DNA of 64,000 bases from Acinetobacter cumulans (GTDB lineage Bacteria > Pseudomonadota > Gammaproteobacteria > Pseudomonadales > Moraxellaceae). Made by a program: the position numbers and the translations under genes. Shown in pieces: positions 18,186 through 26,662 of the stretch. A model generated the notes under the pieces. It had not been told where the DNA came from and searched no databases. It saw nothing but the letters and a program-made list of their open reading frames with translations. Numbering within the stretch: the stretch's first letter is position 1; every line of letters starts with the position of its first letter. The stretch lies in NCBI RefSeq assembly GCF_003024525.3, contig NZ_CP035934.2:1736001-1800000 (forward strand), given 5' to 3'.

Positions 18186-19343
18186 ATGGAAATTGCAATT
18201 ATTGGTGCAGGTATGGCGGGGTTAACCACAGGCATTGCACTGAAAAAATTTGGGCATCAAGTCAGTATTTATGAACAAGCTGAACAGATCTTACCAATTG
18301 GTGCCGCAATTTCCCTATGGTCAAATGGTGTAAAGTGTTTAAATTACCTTGGCTTAACGGAACAAGTAGAAAAGCTTGGCGGTAAAATGGACTATTTGGC
18401 TTATATTGATGGCCTCAGTGGCGATACCATGACGCAGTTCAGCTTGTATCCACTGATTGAAGAAGTCGGTCAGCGTCCATATCCTGTGTCTCGCGCAGAT
18501 TTACAAAATATGCTGATGGATGAATTTGGTCGCGAAGATATTCATTTGGCCAAAAAAATGACGGCTTTTACCGAGCACAACGACACCGTCAAAATTCAGT
18601 TTGCAGATGGAAGCACAACCAGTTGCGATTTATTGGTCGGGGCAGACGGGACACACTCCATTACTCGTGCTTATGTATTAGGTGCACAGGTTGATCGTCG
18701 CTATGCCGGTTATGTTAATTGGAATGGTTTGGTCAATATTTCAGAAGAATTTGCAGCTGCAGATCAGTGGACAACTTTTGTCGGTGAAGGTAAACGTGTT
18801 TCACTGATGCCCGTTGCAGAAAATCGTTTCTATTTCTTTTTTGATGTGCCACTGCCAGTGGGTTTAGAAAATAACCGTAGCCAATATAAAACCTTGTTTA
18901 AAGAATATTTTAAAGGTTGGTGTGAGCCCGTACAAAAGCTGATTGAGGCAGTGGATGAGCAAAAAACCAACCGCGTTGAAATTCACGATATTGAACCTTT
19001 TGCAGATTTTTATAAAGGCCGTGTGGTCATTGTGGGGGATGCAGCACACAGTACGACGCCAGACATTGGCCAAGGTGGCTGCCAAGCCATGGAAGATGCG
19101 ATTTACTTAGCGCGTGCCTTGCAAATTAATACTTTGGGGTTACAAGATGCCTTAAGACGCTATCAAAATAAACGAAATGAACGTGCCAATGAATTGGTAC
19201 TACGTGCACGTAAGCGTTGTGATGTGACCCACATGAAAGACGAAGCCATTACCCGTCAATGGTATGAAGACTTAAAACAAGAGCAAGGTGAGCACATTAT
19301 GAAAGGGATTATTAGTAATATTGTCGGTAATCCTTTAGATTGA
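18186..19343 (+). CDS. hpxO: FAD-dependent urate hydroxylase
   Basis: A 385-residue flavoprotein monooxygenase matching Klebsiella HpxO in length and sequence pattern. It oxidises urate to 5-hydroxyisourate with NADH and oxygen, replacing cofactor-free uricase. Visible parts are the N-terminal dinucleotide motif [17 protein letters not shown], the [11 protein letters not shown] motif, and [28 protein letters not shown], which binds FAD. It starts the urate branch whose later steps are UraH, UraD, PuuE, Alc and AllA. No xanthine dehydrogenase is present in the window. Confidence 0.94.
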   Translation: MEIAIIGAGMAGLTTGIALKKFGHQVSIYEQAEQILPIGAAISLWSNGVKCLNYLGLTEQVEKLGGKMDYLAYIDGLSGDTMTQFSLYPLIEEVGQRPYPVSRADLQNMLMDEFGREDIHLAKKMTAFTEHNDTVKIQFADGSTTSCDLLVGADGTHSITRAYVLGAQVDRRYAGYVNWNGLVNISEEFAAADQWTTFVGEGKRVSLMPVAENRFYFFFDVPLPVGLENNRSQYKTLFKEYFKGWCEPVQKLIEAVDEQKTNRVEIHDIEPFADFYKGRVVIVGDAAHSTTPDIGQGGCQAMEDAIYLARALQINTLGLQDALRRYQNKRNERANELVLRARKRCDVTHMKDEAITRQWYEDLKQEQGEHIMKGIISNIVGNPLD

Positions 19344-19362
19344 TGGTCTGACCGAAATGCAT

Positions 19363-19400
19363 CATAAAACTAGTACTTGATACTGGTTTTATGATTTTTT
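19363..19400 (+). terminator. Terminator after hpxO
   Basis: CATAAAAC-T-AGTA pairs with TACT-G-GTTTTATG (13 bp with one T-G wobble) around CTTGA and is followed by seven T residues. Confidence 0.8.
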
Positions 19401-19453
19401 TAAATTTTTATAAAGTGGATTTAATTCGTTCACCAGTTGAATAAAACGTTATT

Positions 19454-20377
19454 TTACAGAATCTTAAGCTGATTTTTAATGATTTCGATTTGTTCGATCA
19501 TTTGATTAATCATAATTTTAGATATTTTAGTGGTTTGACGCTTTGATGCTACACATAGTGCAATCGTTAAACGGTGAATCCCTTTTTCATGCAGGGGTTT
19601 AAAGATTAATTCGCCTGTTTTAATTAAAGGTAAGGCATCCATATAAGACATTAAGCCAATGCCTAAATTCTGCTTAATTAAAGCACTCATCATACGAATA
19701 TCATTACATTCAATTTTTTGTATGGGTGTAAATTTATGATGTTTATACAAAGTATGCACATATTCACTAATCACTAAAGGCTCGCTGGGCATAATATGAC
19801 GTTCGCTCAGCGTATCAGATAAATAAATTTTTTCTGCTGTGGCCAATGGGTGCGAGGGTGAAAGGGTATAGCCCAGTGGAATTTCAATAAAAGAGAGAAT
19901 TTCTAATTGATGGTGACTTTGTGGGTTTAAAATAATGCCAAAATCGAGCTCAGCATCAATAATTTTTTTAGAAATAACCTCACTATTGTGAATACAAATG
20001 TTCATGTTAATCCATGGATACATTTGAGTTAAATCTTGGATACTGTCCAAGACAAAACTGTCGTTGAGCGCAGAAATAAAACCAATATGAATATTACCCC
20101 GATTCAAACCTTGAATTTCATCAAAGCGTATCCGTGTTAATTGAAATTCCTTTTGCCATTTAAGTAGGTCTGCATAGAGTAGTTCACCTGCAAGCGTAAG
20201 CTTTAAACCCTGTGGCAGTCTTTCAAATAATGCGACGCCTAGTTCTTCTTCAGCCAATACAATTTGTCGATGTACTGCTGAAACGGAGATAAAAAGTTGT
20301 TCTGCTGCTTTTCGTAAGCTTCCAGACTTCGCAACAGCTATAAAATATTCAGAAAACCTTGAAAAAGTAATCGACAT
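19454..20377 (-). CDS. LysR-family regulator with a sigma-54 type promoter
   Basis: A LysR regulator of about 307 residues from the ATG at 20377; the 15 bases upstream can be read in frame only from a TTG. The helix-turn-helix is at residues 7-60 (FSRFSEYFIAVAKSGSLRKAAEQLF, then SVSAVHRQIVLAEEELG), and an effector domain follows from about 90. It lies between the urate and nitrate clusters, converging on hpxO, and has a -24/-12 element 81 bases upstream, so it is probably made under nitrogen limitation. Its targets are unknown; it does not resemble Klebsiella Nac beyond the shared family. Confidence 0.85.
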   Translation of the reverse strand: MSITFSRFSEYFIAVAKSGSLRKAAEQLFISVSAVHRQIVLAEEELGVALFERLPQGLKLTLAGELLYADLLKWQKEFQLTRIRFDEIQGLNRGNIHIGFISALNDSFVLDSIQDLTQMYPWINMNICIHNSEVISKKIIDAELDFGIILNPQSHHQLEILSFIEIPLGYTLSPSHPLATAEKIYLSDTLSERHIMPSEPLVISEYVHTLYKHHKFTPIQKIECNDIRMMSALIKQNLGIGLMSYMDALPLIKTGELIFKPLHEKGIHRLTIALCVASKRQTTKISKIMINQMIEQIEIIKNQLKIL

Positions 20378-20457
20378 AAAAATCAGTCTCAAAATTCATG
20401 CACTTGGCATATCGCTTAGGATCATCTATACGCTCTGTACAGGGCTAATGATGCATA

Positions 20458-20473
20458 AGCGATTTTTGTGCCA
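20458..20473 (-). promoter_or_regulatory. Sigma-54 promoter of the LysR gene
   Basis: On the minus strand TGGCAC AAAAA TCGCT has a perfect -24 block and one change at -12, with GG-N10-GC spacing. Confidence 0.7.
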
Positions 20474-20587
20474 TGTTGAGTTTTTTGAATGGTTTATTCG
20501 AATTTAATTCTAAAAATGAGAAAGCAATTTTGGAAATTTGCATTCTATAATGACAAAAACCATAGGCGAATTGAGAATTTGACAGTT

Positions 20588-21580
20588 CTACGCATTAGTT
20601 AGACCCACGCACTGCTGAGCAATCTGCTCTATGTCTGACAGACTTAATTCTAATTGTTCCCATTTGCACATTTGTTGCACAATCCATTTAAAATTATCAA
20701 CTTGAGGTGCTTTTTGCACACCAAAGCTACGAATAATATTTTGAATCTTATAAAAACTTTCAACATGCAAATGATCAGAGCAACTAAAACGAATAATTTC
20801 ACTGGCTTCGAGCATTTTCCATACCTCGTCCAGTCGATCTAAATGCGTTAAATCGTGCTGTGCTTTCTGTATTGCTTTCTTCACAGCTATAAGTGTGTTG
20901 GGATGTTGCAACGCCCATTCTTGTGTTGTGGCAAGAACCTTATCGGCAACTTCGGGAATAATCTGGCGACTTTCCGCAATAATTTGGCTATAGCCCTGAA
21001 TCTGTGCCTGAATATTCCACGGTTCGCCAACGCAAAAACCATCAACTAACTGTGCGGCAATGGCTTCAACCATATACGGCGGTGGTAAAGTCGCTAAGCG
21101 ATAGTTTTGGGCCAATTCAGTATTGGCCAGAGCTAGCCATTCACGTAAGCAATAATGATGAATAGACTGCTTAAATACATGTGCCAATTGTATTTTTTTA
21201 CCGTCCTGAATGGCTTGGCTAATTTTGTTGGCAGAATCTGCAGGTGTGTCTGTAGATGCGATATTCAACTCATAACACAACTGCTGACTTAAACTAATAA
21301 AAGCACGTGTTGTACTTAACACCAGTGAAGTTTGTAGCGGAATACCTAAATGATCATCTCCTGTTGCAGCTGCAGGAAGCATGGCCGACAAACAATGTGT
21401 CACATCCAATAAGCCAAATGCCATACGATCACGTAGACTGGCCCATGATGCTTCTTTAACCAAAGTTACTTCGAGACCTTGCTCGCTAAAATAGCCCTGA
21501 TGCTGTGCCCAAAGTATTGCAGTGCAATCCAGTAAAGGTATATAGCCGAGCTGAATATCTGTTTTTTCTAAATCATTCAT
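20588..21580 (-). CDS. nasS: Nitrate sensor NasS (cytosolic solute-binding protein)
   Basis: A 330-residue protein of the NrtA/CmpA nitrate-binding family (LGYIPLLDCTAILWAQHQGYFSEQGLEVTLVKE; PPPYMVEAIAAQLVDGFCVGEPWN) but with no signal peptide, the mark of NasS rather than a transport protein. NasS holds NasT inactive and releases it when nitrate or nitrite binds. It lies 9 bases after nasT in one operon. No ABC permease genes are nearby, which supports a sensor role. Confidence 0.9.
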   Translation of the reverse strand: MNDLEKTDIQLGYIPLLDCTAILWAQHQGYFSEQGLEVTLVKEASWASLRDRMAFGLLDVTHCLSAMLPAAATGDDHLGIPLQTSLVLSTTRAFISLSQQLCYELNIASTDTPADSANKISQAIQDGKKIQLAHVFKQSIHHYCLREWLALANTELAQNYRLATLPPPYMVEAIAAQLVDGFCVGEPWNIQAQIQGYSQIIAESRQIIPEVADKVLATTQEWALQHPNTLIAVKKAIQKAQHDLTHLDRLDEVWKMLEASEIIRFSCSDHLHVESFYKIQNIIRSFGVQKAPQVDNFKWIVQQMCKWEQLELSLSDIEQIAQQCVGLTNA

Positions 21581-21589
21581 GATCGATCT

Positions 21590-22177
21590 TTAGTCCTTAA
21601 ATTGAGTTTGAAGTAAGGCCTGTGCATCGATTAATCGACGTGCCATTTCACCCATGGTCATACGTTGGCTCATGGCATTTTTTCTGAGCAAAGCAAATGC
21701 TTTATCTTCTTCAATGTGATGGATTTGCATCAGCATCACTTTGGCTTTTTCAATGTCTTTACGGTCAGCCAATTTGCATTTTGTTTCATTTAAATCTTTG
21801 AGTAGTTTTTTATGCTTTTTAAATTGCTCAATTGAAATTTCTAAAATACTGTCTAATTTTACTGGATCAATGCCATCTACAATATAAGCAGTTACGCCAG
21901 CTTCAATGGCATTTTTAATGGTGTCCTTATGCGAATTTTTGGTAAAAAGCACAGTGGGTAAATCAAACTGACTTACGCAACTTTCAATAATGTCACGCTG
22001 TGGGTGATCCATATCTAAAAGAATGACATCGGCATGTAAGGTCTGTAGATCTGTAGTATTCAAATGATCAATCATCAGGCAAGCCACAACTTCGAAACTA
22101 TGTTCGATTAAAGAGGACTTAATAAAAGATGCACGTTCTACATCATCATCGATGAGTGCTATTTTTAGTTTTGGCAT
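21590..22177 (-). CDS. nasT: ANTAR-domain antiterminator NasT
   Basis: A 195-residue response-regulator-like protein. The receiver-like domain (residues 1-120) keeps DDD near the start and LLDMD, and a coiled-coil (about 120-140) leads to a C-terminal ANTAR RNA-binding domain (about 135-190; KAKVMLMQIHHIEEDKAFALLRKNAMSQRMTMGEMARRL). NasT binds paired hexaloop hairpins in leader RNAs to allow transcription of nitrate assimilation genes. Such a pair lies in the divergent leader at 22500-22550. It is transcribed with nasS. Confidence 0.93.
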   Translation of the reverse strand: MPKLKIALIDDDVERASFIKSSLIEHSFEVVACLMIDHLNTTDLQTLHADVILLDMDHPQRDIIESCVSQFDLPTVLFTKNSHKDTIKNAIEAGVTAYIVDGIDPVKLDSILEISIEQFKKHKKLLKDLNETKCKLADRKDIEKAKVMLMQIHHIEEDKAFALLRKNAMSQRMTMGEMARRLIDAQALLQTQFKD

Positions 22178-22219
22178 GCAAAAACTCAGGGCCGTCCTGA
22201 AATGAAATTTAATAAGACA

Positions 22220-22235
22220 AGCAATTTAAATGCCA
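22220..22235 (-). promoter_or_regulatory. Sigma-54 promoter of nasT-nasS
   Basis: On the minus strand TGGCAT TTAAA TTGCT is a full match to TGGCAY-N5-TTGCW, 43 bases before the nasT ATG. Confidence 0.8.
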
Positions 22236-22307
22236 AGTGATAAAAGTCAGAACAAACTGAAAATTATATGAATTTTCAAAGCTTTTATGCCACAGCTTAT
22301 ACATGCC

Positions 22308-22324
22308 TGCACCTTTATAATGCA
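22308..22324. promoter_or_regulatory. NtrC-like binding site
   Basis: TGCACCTTTATAATGCA matches the left half of TGCACC-N5-GGTGCA exactly and TGCA of the right half. It lies about 150 bases upstream of the transporter -24 element and about 70 bases upstream of the nasT one, distances usual for an enhancer. Confidence 0.55.
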
Positions 22325-22473
22325 ATGATGCATCAAGATTAAGCTATTTGAGCAAATGTTAATTTTGGGGAAAATGCAAAATTACATATTGTAATTAAGT
22401 TTTATCAAAACACTTACACATAGTTAAAAATAAATTAATATTTAACAGTAACTTAAAATTACAAAGCCAAACT

Positions 22474-22489
22474 TGGCATGATGAGTGCT
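22474..22489 (+). promoter_or_regulatory. Sigma-54 promoter of the nitrate assimilation operon
   Basis: TGGCAT GATGA GTGCT has the GG-N10-GC spacing with one change at -12. Transcription would begin near 22500, exactly where the first hairpin of the NasT leader begins. It overlaps the small palindrome GCCAA AC TTGGC (22466-22477). Confidence 0.72.
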
Positions 22490-22499
22490 TATACTCAAG

Positions 22500-22550
22500 T
22501 AAGTCAAAGACGACTTAAATAAAATTTGTAAGACGGCCAACGATGTCCGT
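22500..22550 (+). ncRNA. ANTAR (NasT) target leader: two hexaloop hairpins
   Basis: P1: TAAGTC (22500-22505) pairs with GACTTA (22512-22517) around hexaloop AAAGAC. P2: ACGGCC (22533-22538) pairs with GTCCGT (22545-22550), one C-T mismatch, around hexaloop AACGAT. Both loops have A at position 1 and G at position 4, the known ANTAR recognition pattern. The P2 loop AACGAT can also pair with ATCGTT (22555-22560), giving an alternative structure that NasT binding would block. I see no U-tract terminator, so the exact switch is not clear. Confidence 0.78.
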
Positions 22551-22618
22551 TCTGATCGTTTCTGCTATGTCACTACATATCAGCAACTTGTATACGTTCA
22601 GTTCAGGAGTTGGAAGCT

Positions 22619-23968
22619 ATGTCTTCAAATTTAAATGCTAAAAAAGCAACAAAAATAAGTCTTTTTAATTTCTCTTCAGCAGCAATGCGGGCCTTCCACA
22701 TGAGTTGGCTCGCATTCTTTGTTTGTTTCTTTGCTTGGTTTGCTTGTGCACCTTTGATGCCTGTCATTGCTGGCGAATTTCACCTGACTAAAGATCAAAT
22801 TGCCAATATCAATATTGCCGCAGTTGCAATCACGATTTTAGTCCGTCTGATCGTTGGGCCTTTATGTGATAAATACGGTCCACGTAAAACTTATACAGCA
22901 TTATTAATCATCGGCAGTATCCCTGTCTTTGGCGTGGCCTCTGCAAATAGTTATGAATCCTTTCTATTTTTCCGCTTGCTGATCGGTGCGATCGGCGCAA
23001 GCTTTGTCATCACGCAATACCATACAAGCATTATGTTTGCGCCTAATGTGGTGGGTACAGCCAATGCGGCAACCGCAGGCTGGGGTAATGCAGGCGGTGG
23101 TGCAACACAAGCTTTAATGCCATTACTGCTTGGTGCACTCGTTATGTTTGGTGTAGAGCAAGCGATGGGCTGGCGTATTGCACTGATTGTACCTGGTGTG
23201 ATGATGCTGATCGTGGGTGCAATGTACTGGAAATTTACCCAAGACTGCCCACAAGGTGACTTTAAAGAACTACGTGAACAAGGTGTAGCGGTTGGTTCAG
23301 ATAAAAAAGGCGGTGTGGCCATTCTCATGCACGCTGCACGTAACTATCGCGTATGGATTTTATTTGGCGCCTATGCCGCTTGCTTTGGCATCGAAATCTT
23401 TATTCACAACATTATTGCGCTGTATTACGTCGACAACTTCCAATTTGGTTTAAAAGAAGCAGGCATGGCTGCAGGTATTTTCGGACTTTTGGCACTGTTT
23501 GCCCGTGCGCTCGGTGGCATTGTTTCAGACAAGGTAGCAACTAAAAAAGGCTTAGACGGACGTACCAAAGTTCTGTTTGCCATGATTCTACTTGAAGGCC
23601 TATTTTTAATTCTGTTCTCGCAAATGAGCACACCAATATTCGCCATTCTTGCCATGACAGTATTCGCACTCTTCACCCATATGGCGTGCGGCGCAACCTA
23701 TGCCTTGGTGCCATTCATTGACCGTGATGCTTTAGGCGGCGTGGCAGGCATTATCGGCGCAGGCGGTAACGTTGGTGCGGTAGCTGCAGGATTCTTGCTT
23801 AAAGGCATGTTGGATATTCAAACCACGCTTATGGTGTTGGGCGGTCTAGTGGTTATTGCTGCAAGCTGTGTGCTGATGATCCGCTTCTCTGTAGAGCATA
23901 AAGAAAAAGAACAGCGTCTGTTTGAACAAGCTGTGAATGAACGAAATCTAGCTGAAGCTCAAAACTAA
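22619..23968 (+). CDS. narK: Nitrate/nitrite transporter (MFS, NarK/NasA type)
   Basis: A 449-residue, 12-helix major facilitator protein of the NarK/NasA family. The family nitrate signatures are visible as AGWGNAGGGATQALMP (first half) and AGIIGAGGNVGAVAAGFL (second half), and the start FFAWFACAPLMPVI is typical. The ATG at 22619 has AGGAG 9 bases upstream; the TTG at 22610 abuts the SD and is not usable. It is the first gene of the narK-nirB-nirD fusion-nasA-mobA operon, under the NasT leader. narK names the family rather than proves the direction of transport. Confidence 0.9.
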   Translation: MSSNLNAKKATKISLFNFSSAAMRAFHMSWLAFFVCFFAWFACAPLMPVIAGEFHLTKDQIANINIAAVAITILVRLIVGPLCDKYGPRKTYTALLIIGSIPVFGVASANSYESFLFFRLLIGAIGASFVITQYHTSIMFAPNVVGTANAATAGWGNAGGGATQALMPLLLGALVMFGVEQAMGWRIALIVPGVMMLIVGAMYWKFTQDCPQGDFKELREQGVAVGSDKKGGVAILMHAARNYRVWILFGAYAACFGIEIFIHNIIALYYVDNFQFGLKEAGMAAGIFGLLALFARALGGIVSDKVATKKGLDGRTKVLFAMILLEGLFLILFSQMSTPIFAILAMTVFALFTHMACGATYALVPFIDRDALGGVAGIIGAGGNVGAVAAGFLLKGMLDIQTTLMVLGGLVVIAASCVLMIRFSVEHKEKEQRLFEQAVNERNLAEAQN

Positions 23969-24034
23969 TACAAATGGCAGCCTAAGCGCAAAGAGGCTTA
24001 GGCTGCGCAAAAGAAAATATTGCGGAGAAAGAAT

Positions 24035-26581
24035 ATGAAAATCATCATGATTGGTCATGGCATGGTAGGCCACAAGTTTATTGAATCTGTACTGGAACAC
24101 GCAGGTGATGATGTTGAATTAACCATTTTAGCTGAAGAGCCGCGTCTAGCTTACGACCGTGTGCACTTAACTGAATATTTCAGCGGAAAATCTGTAAAAG
24201 ACTTAACCCTTTGCCGTAGTGACTTTGCTGATGCATACGGTATTGATTTACGCCTAAGCACCAAAGCAGTTGAAATTGATCAGCGCAATAAAACGGTAAC
24301 GACGAATCATGGTGATATTCTTTCTTATGACAAATTAGTACTGGCTACAGGTTCATACGCTTTTGTACCGCCAATTCCAGGCAATGAACGCGAAAACTGT
24401 TTTGTGTACCGTACCATTGACGACCTAGATGCTATCCGTGCTGCAAGCTTGAATGCAAAATCAGGTGTGGTGATTGGTGGTGGTTTGTTGGGGTTAGAAG
24501 CAGCGAAAGCGCTGCGTGATTTAAACTTAGAAACGCATGTTGTGGAATTTGCACCACGTTTAATGGCAGTGCAAATTGATGATTTAGGCGGCAAAGTACT
24601 GCGTACTAAAATTGAAAATTTAGGTGTAAAAGTACATATCCAAAAAGCAACATCTTGTATTGAAGATGGCGCGGAAGCTAAACACGTGATGAAGTTTGGT
24701 GATGGTTCTGAACTTGAAACCGACATCATTTTATTTTCTGCTGGTATTCGTCCACGTGATGAATTAGCGCGTCAAAGCGGTTTAGCCATAGGCGAGCGTG
24801 GCGGTATTGTGATTAATGATCATTGCCAAACCTCAAACCCAGACATTTATGCCATTGGTGAATGTGCGCTTTGGCAGAATAAAATTTATGGCTTAGTTGC
24901 ACCGGGCTATGACATGGCGCGTATAGCTGCAAAGCACGTTATGGATGAAAGCTGTAACGCATTTGCTGGTGCAGACATGAGCACCAAGTTGAAACTGATG
25001 GGTGTGGATGTTGCATCAGTTGGTGATGCGCATGCAATGACACCAAATGCTTTAAGCTATTTTTATGCAGACGAAGCGGCGCAAGTCTATAAAAAGATTG
25101 TGGTGAATGCTGAAAAAACTAAACTGCTAGGTGCGGTTCTAGTGGGCTGTGCAAAAGAATATAACGATCTTTTGCAAATGATGCTGAATGATCTGGATGT
25201 ACCAGAAAGCCCAGAAAGCCTGATTATGCCGGGCTTTGCAGAAGCTTCAGGTAAAGCGGGCGGCAGCGGTGTAGATCTGCTGCCAGACAGCGCAACGATT
25301 TGCTCATGCAACAACGTATCTAAAGCGGATATCTGTTCTGCAATTGCGGATGGTTCGACTTCTTTAGGCGCACTTAAAAAATGTACGAAAGCTGCAACTG
25401 CATGTGGCGGCTGTGCACCATTGGTGACGCAAGTGCTTAAGTCTGAGCTGCAGCGTCAAGGTGTGACTGTAAATAACCATATTTGTGAACATTTTGCTTA
25501 CTCTCGCCAAGAGCTGTATCACTTGGTACGTGTGAATGAAATTAAAACCTTTGATGATTTAATTCAGCAGCATGGTCATGGTTTGGGCTGTGATATCTGC
25601 AAACCGACAGCTGCCAATATTTTAGCGTCTTGCTGGAATGACTTTGTACTTAAACCAAGCCATGCAGGCTTGCAAGACAGTAATGACTACTACCTAGGCA
25701 ACATACAAAAAGACGGCTCTTATTCAGTCGTGCCGCGTATGGCGGGCGGTGAAGTTACTCCTGATGGTTTAATTGCTGTTGGTCAAATTGCGAAAGAATA
25801 TGGTCTATATACCAAACTGACAGGCGGTCAGCGTGTTGATATGTTTGGTGCACAAGTGCATCAGCTGCCTGAAATTTGGGAAAAATTGATTGCTGCTGGT
25901 TTTGAGTCTGGTCATGCATACGGTAAATCATTGCGTACAGTGAAATCTTGTGTCGGCAGTACTTGGTGCCGCTATGGCGTAGACGACTCAGTAGGTTTGG
26001 CGATCTTCCTAGAAAACCGCTACAAAGGCCTGCGTTCACCGCATAAATTGAAAATGGCAGTATCAGGCTGCACACGTGAATGTGCTGAAGCGCAAAGTAA
26101 AGATGTCGGAGTCATTGCGACAGAAAAAGGCTGGAATTTATATGTCTGCGGTAACGGCGGTATGAAACCGCGTCATGCAGAATTGTTGGCTTCAGACTTA
26201 GATACTCAAACTTTGATTAAGTATATCGACCGTTTCTTTATGTTCTACATTCAGACTGCAGACCGTTTACAGCGTACTTCGGTATGGCGTGACAATATGG
26301 AAGGCGGCTTGGACTATCTGAAAGATGTCGTTGTGAATGACTCACTTGGCTTAGCTTCTGAACTTGAGCGCCGTATGAACCATGTGGTTGGTACTTACCA
26401 AGATGAATGGCGTACAGCAGTGGAAGACCCAGAGGTACGTAAACGCTTTAAAACCTTCATTAATGCTAAGGCTGAAGCACAGCAAGACCCGCATATTCAG
26501 TTTGCTTCTGTACGCGGTCAGATTCGCCCAAAAACAGAATCTGAGCGTGATGTAAACCGTATCCCAGTAGTAGAAGCATAA
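24035..26581 (+). CDS. nirB: Assimilatory nitrite reductase large subunit
   Basis: An 848-residue NirB that reduces nitrite to ammonium with NAD(P)H. Order: FAD/NAD reductase (about 1-400; IIMIGHGMVGHKFIE), a BFD-like [2Fe-2S] domain (about 425-475; CSCNNVSKADIC then CGGCAP), a second cysteine-rich repeat (CDICKPTAANIL), and a C-terminal nitrite/sulfite reductase domain with siroheme-[4Fe-4S] ligands CVGSTWC and CTREC. GGAG before the ATG at 24035 fixes the start over the TTG at 24020. Siroheme would come from the cysG gene at the end of the region. Confidence 0.95.
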   Translation: MKIIMIGHGMVGHKFIESVLEHAGDDVELTILAEEPRLAYDRVHLTEYFSGKSVKDLTLCRSDFADAYGIDLRLSTKAVEIDQRNKTVTTNHGDILSYDKLVLATGSYAFVPPIPGNERENCFVYRTIDDLDAIRAASLNAKSGVVIGGGLLGLEAAKALRDLNLETHVVEFAPRLMAVQIDDLGGKVLRTKIENLGVKVHIQKATSCIEDGAEAKHVMKFGDGSELETDIILFSAGIRPRDELARQSGLAIGERGGIVINDHCQTSNPDIYAIGECALWQNKIYGLVAPGYDMARIAAKHVMDESCNAFAGADMSTKLKLMGVDVASVGDAHAMTPNALSYFYADEAAQVYKKIVVNAEKTKLLGAVLVGCAKEYNDLLQMMLNDLDVPESPESLIMPGFAEASGKAGGSGVDLLPDSATICSCNNVSKADICSAIADGSTSLGALKKCTKAATACGGCAPLVTQVLKSELQRQGVTVNNHICEHFAYSRQELYHLVRVNEIKTFDDLIQQHGHGLGCDICKPTAANILASCWNDFVLKPSHAGLQDSNDYYLGNIQKDGSYSVVPRMAGGEVTPDGLIAVGQIAKEYGLYTKLTGGQRVDMFGAQVHQLPEIWEKLIAAGFESGHAYGKSLRTVKSCVGSTWCRYGVDDSVGLAIFLENRYKGLRSPHKLKMAVSGCTRECAEAQSKDVGVIATEKGWNLYVCGNGGMKPRHAELLASDLDTQTLIKYIDRFFMFYIQTADRLQRTSVWRDNMEGGLDYLKDVVVNDSLGLASELERRMNHVVGTYQDEWRTAVEDPEVRKRFKTFINAKAEAQQDPHIQFASVRGQIRPKTESERDVNRIPVVEA

Positions 26582-26662
26582 CAAATTTAGGTATTGGAAC
26601 TTTTATTTCATTCACAGCTATTTCTAAAGGTTTGGAATAAAAGTTCAGGAAGGATAAAGAAT

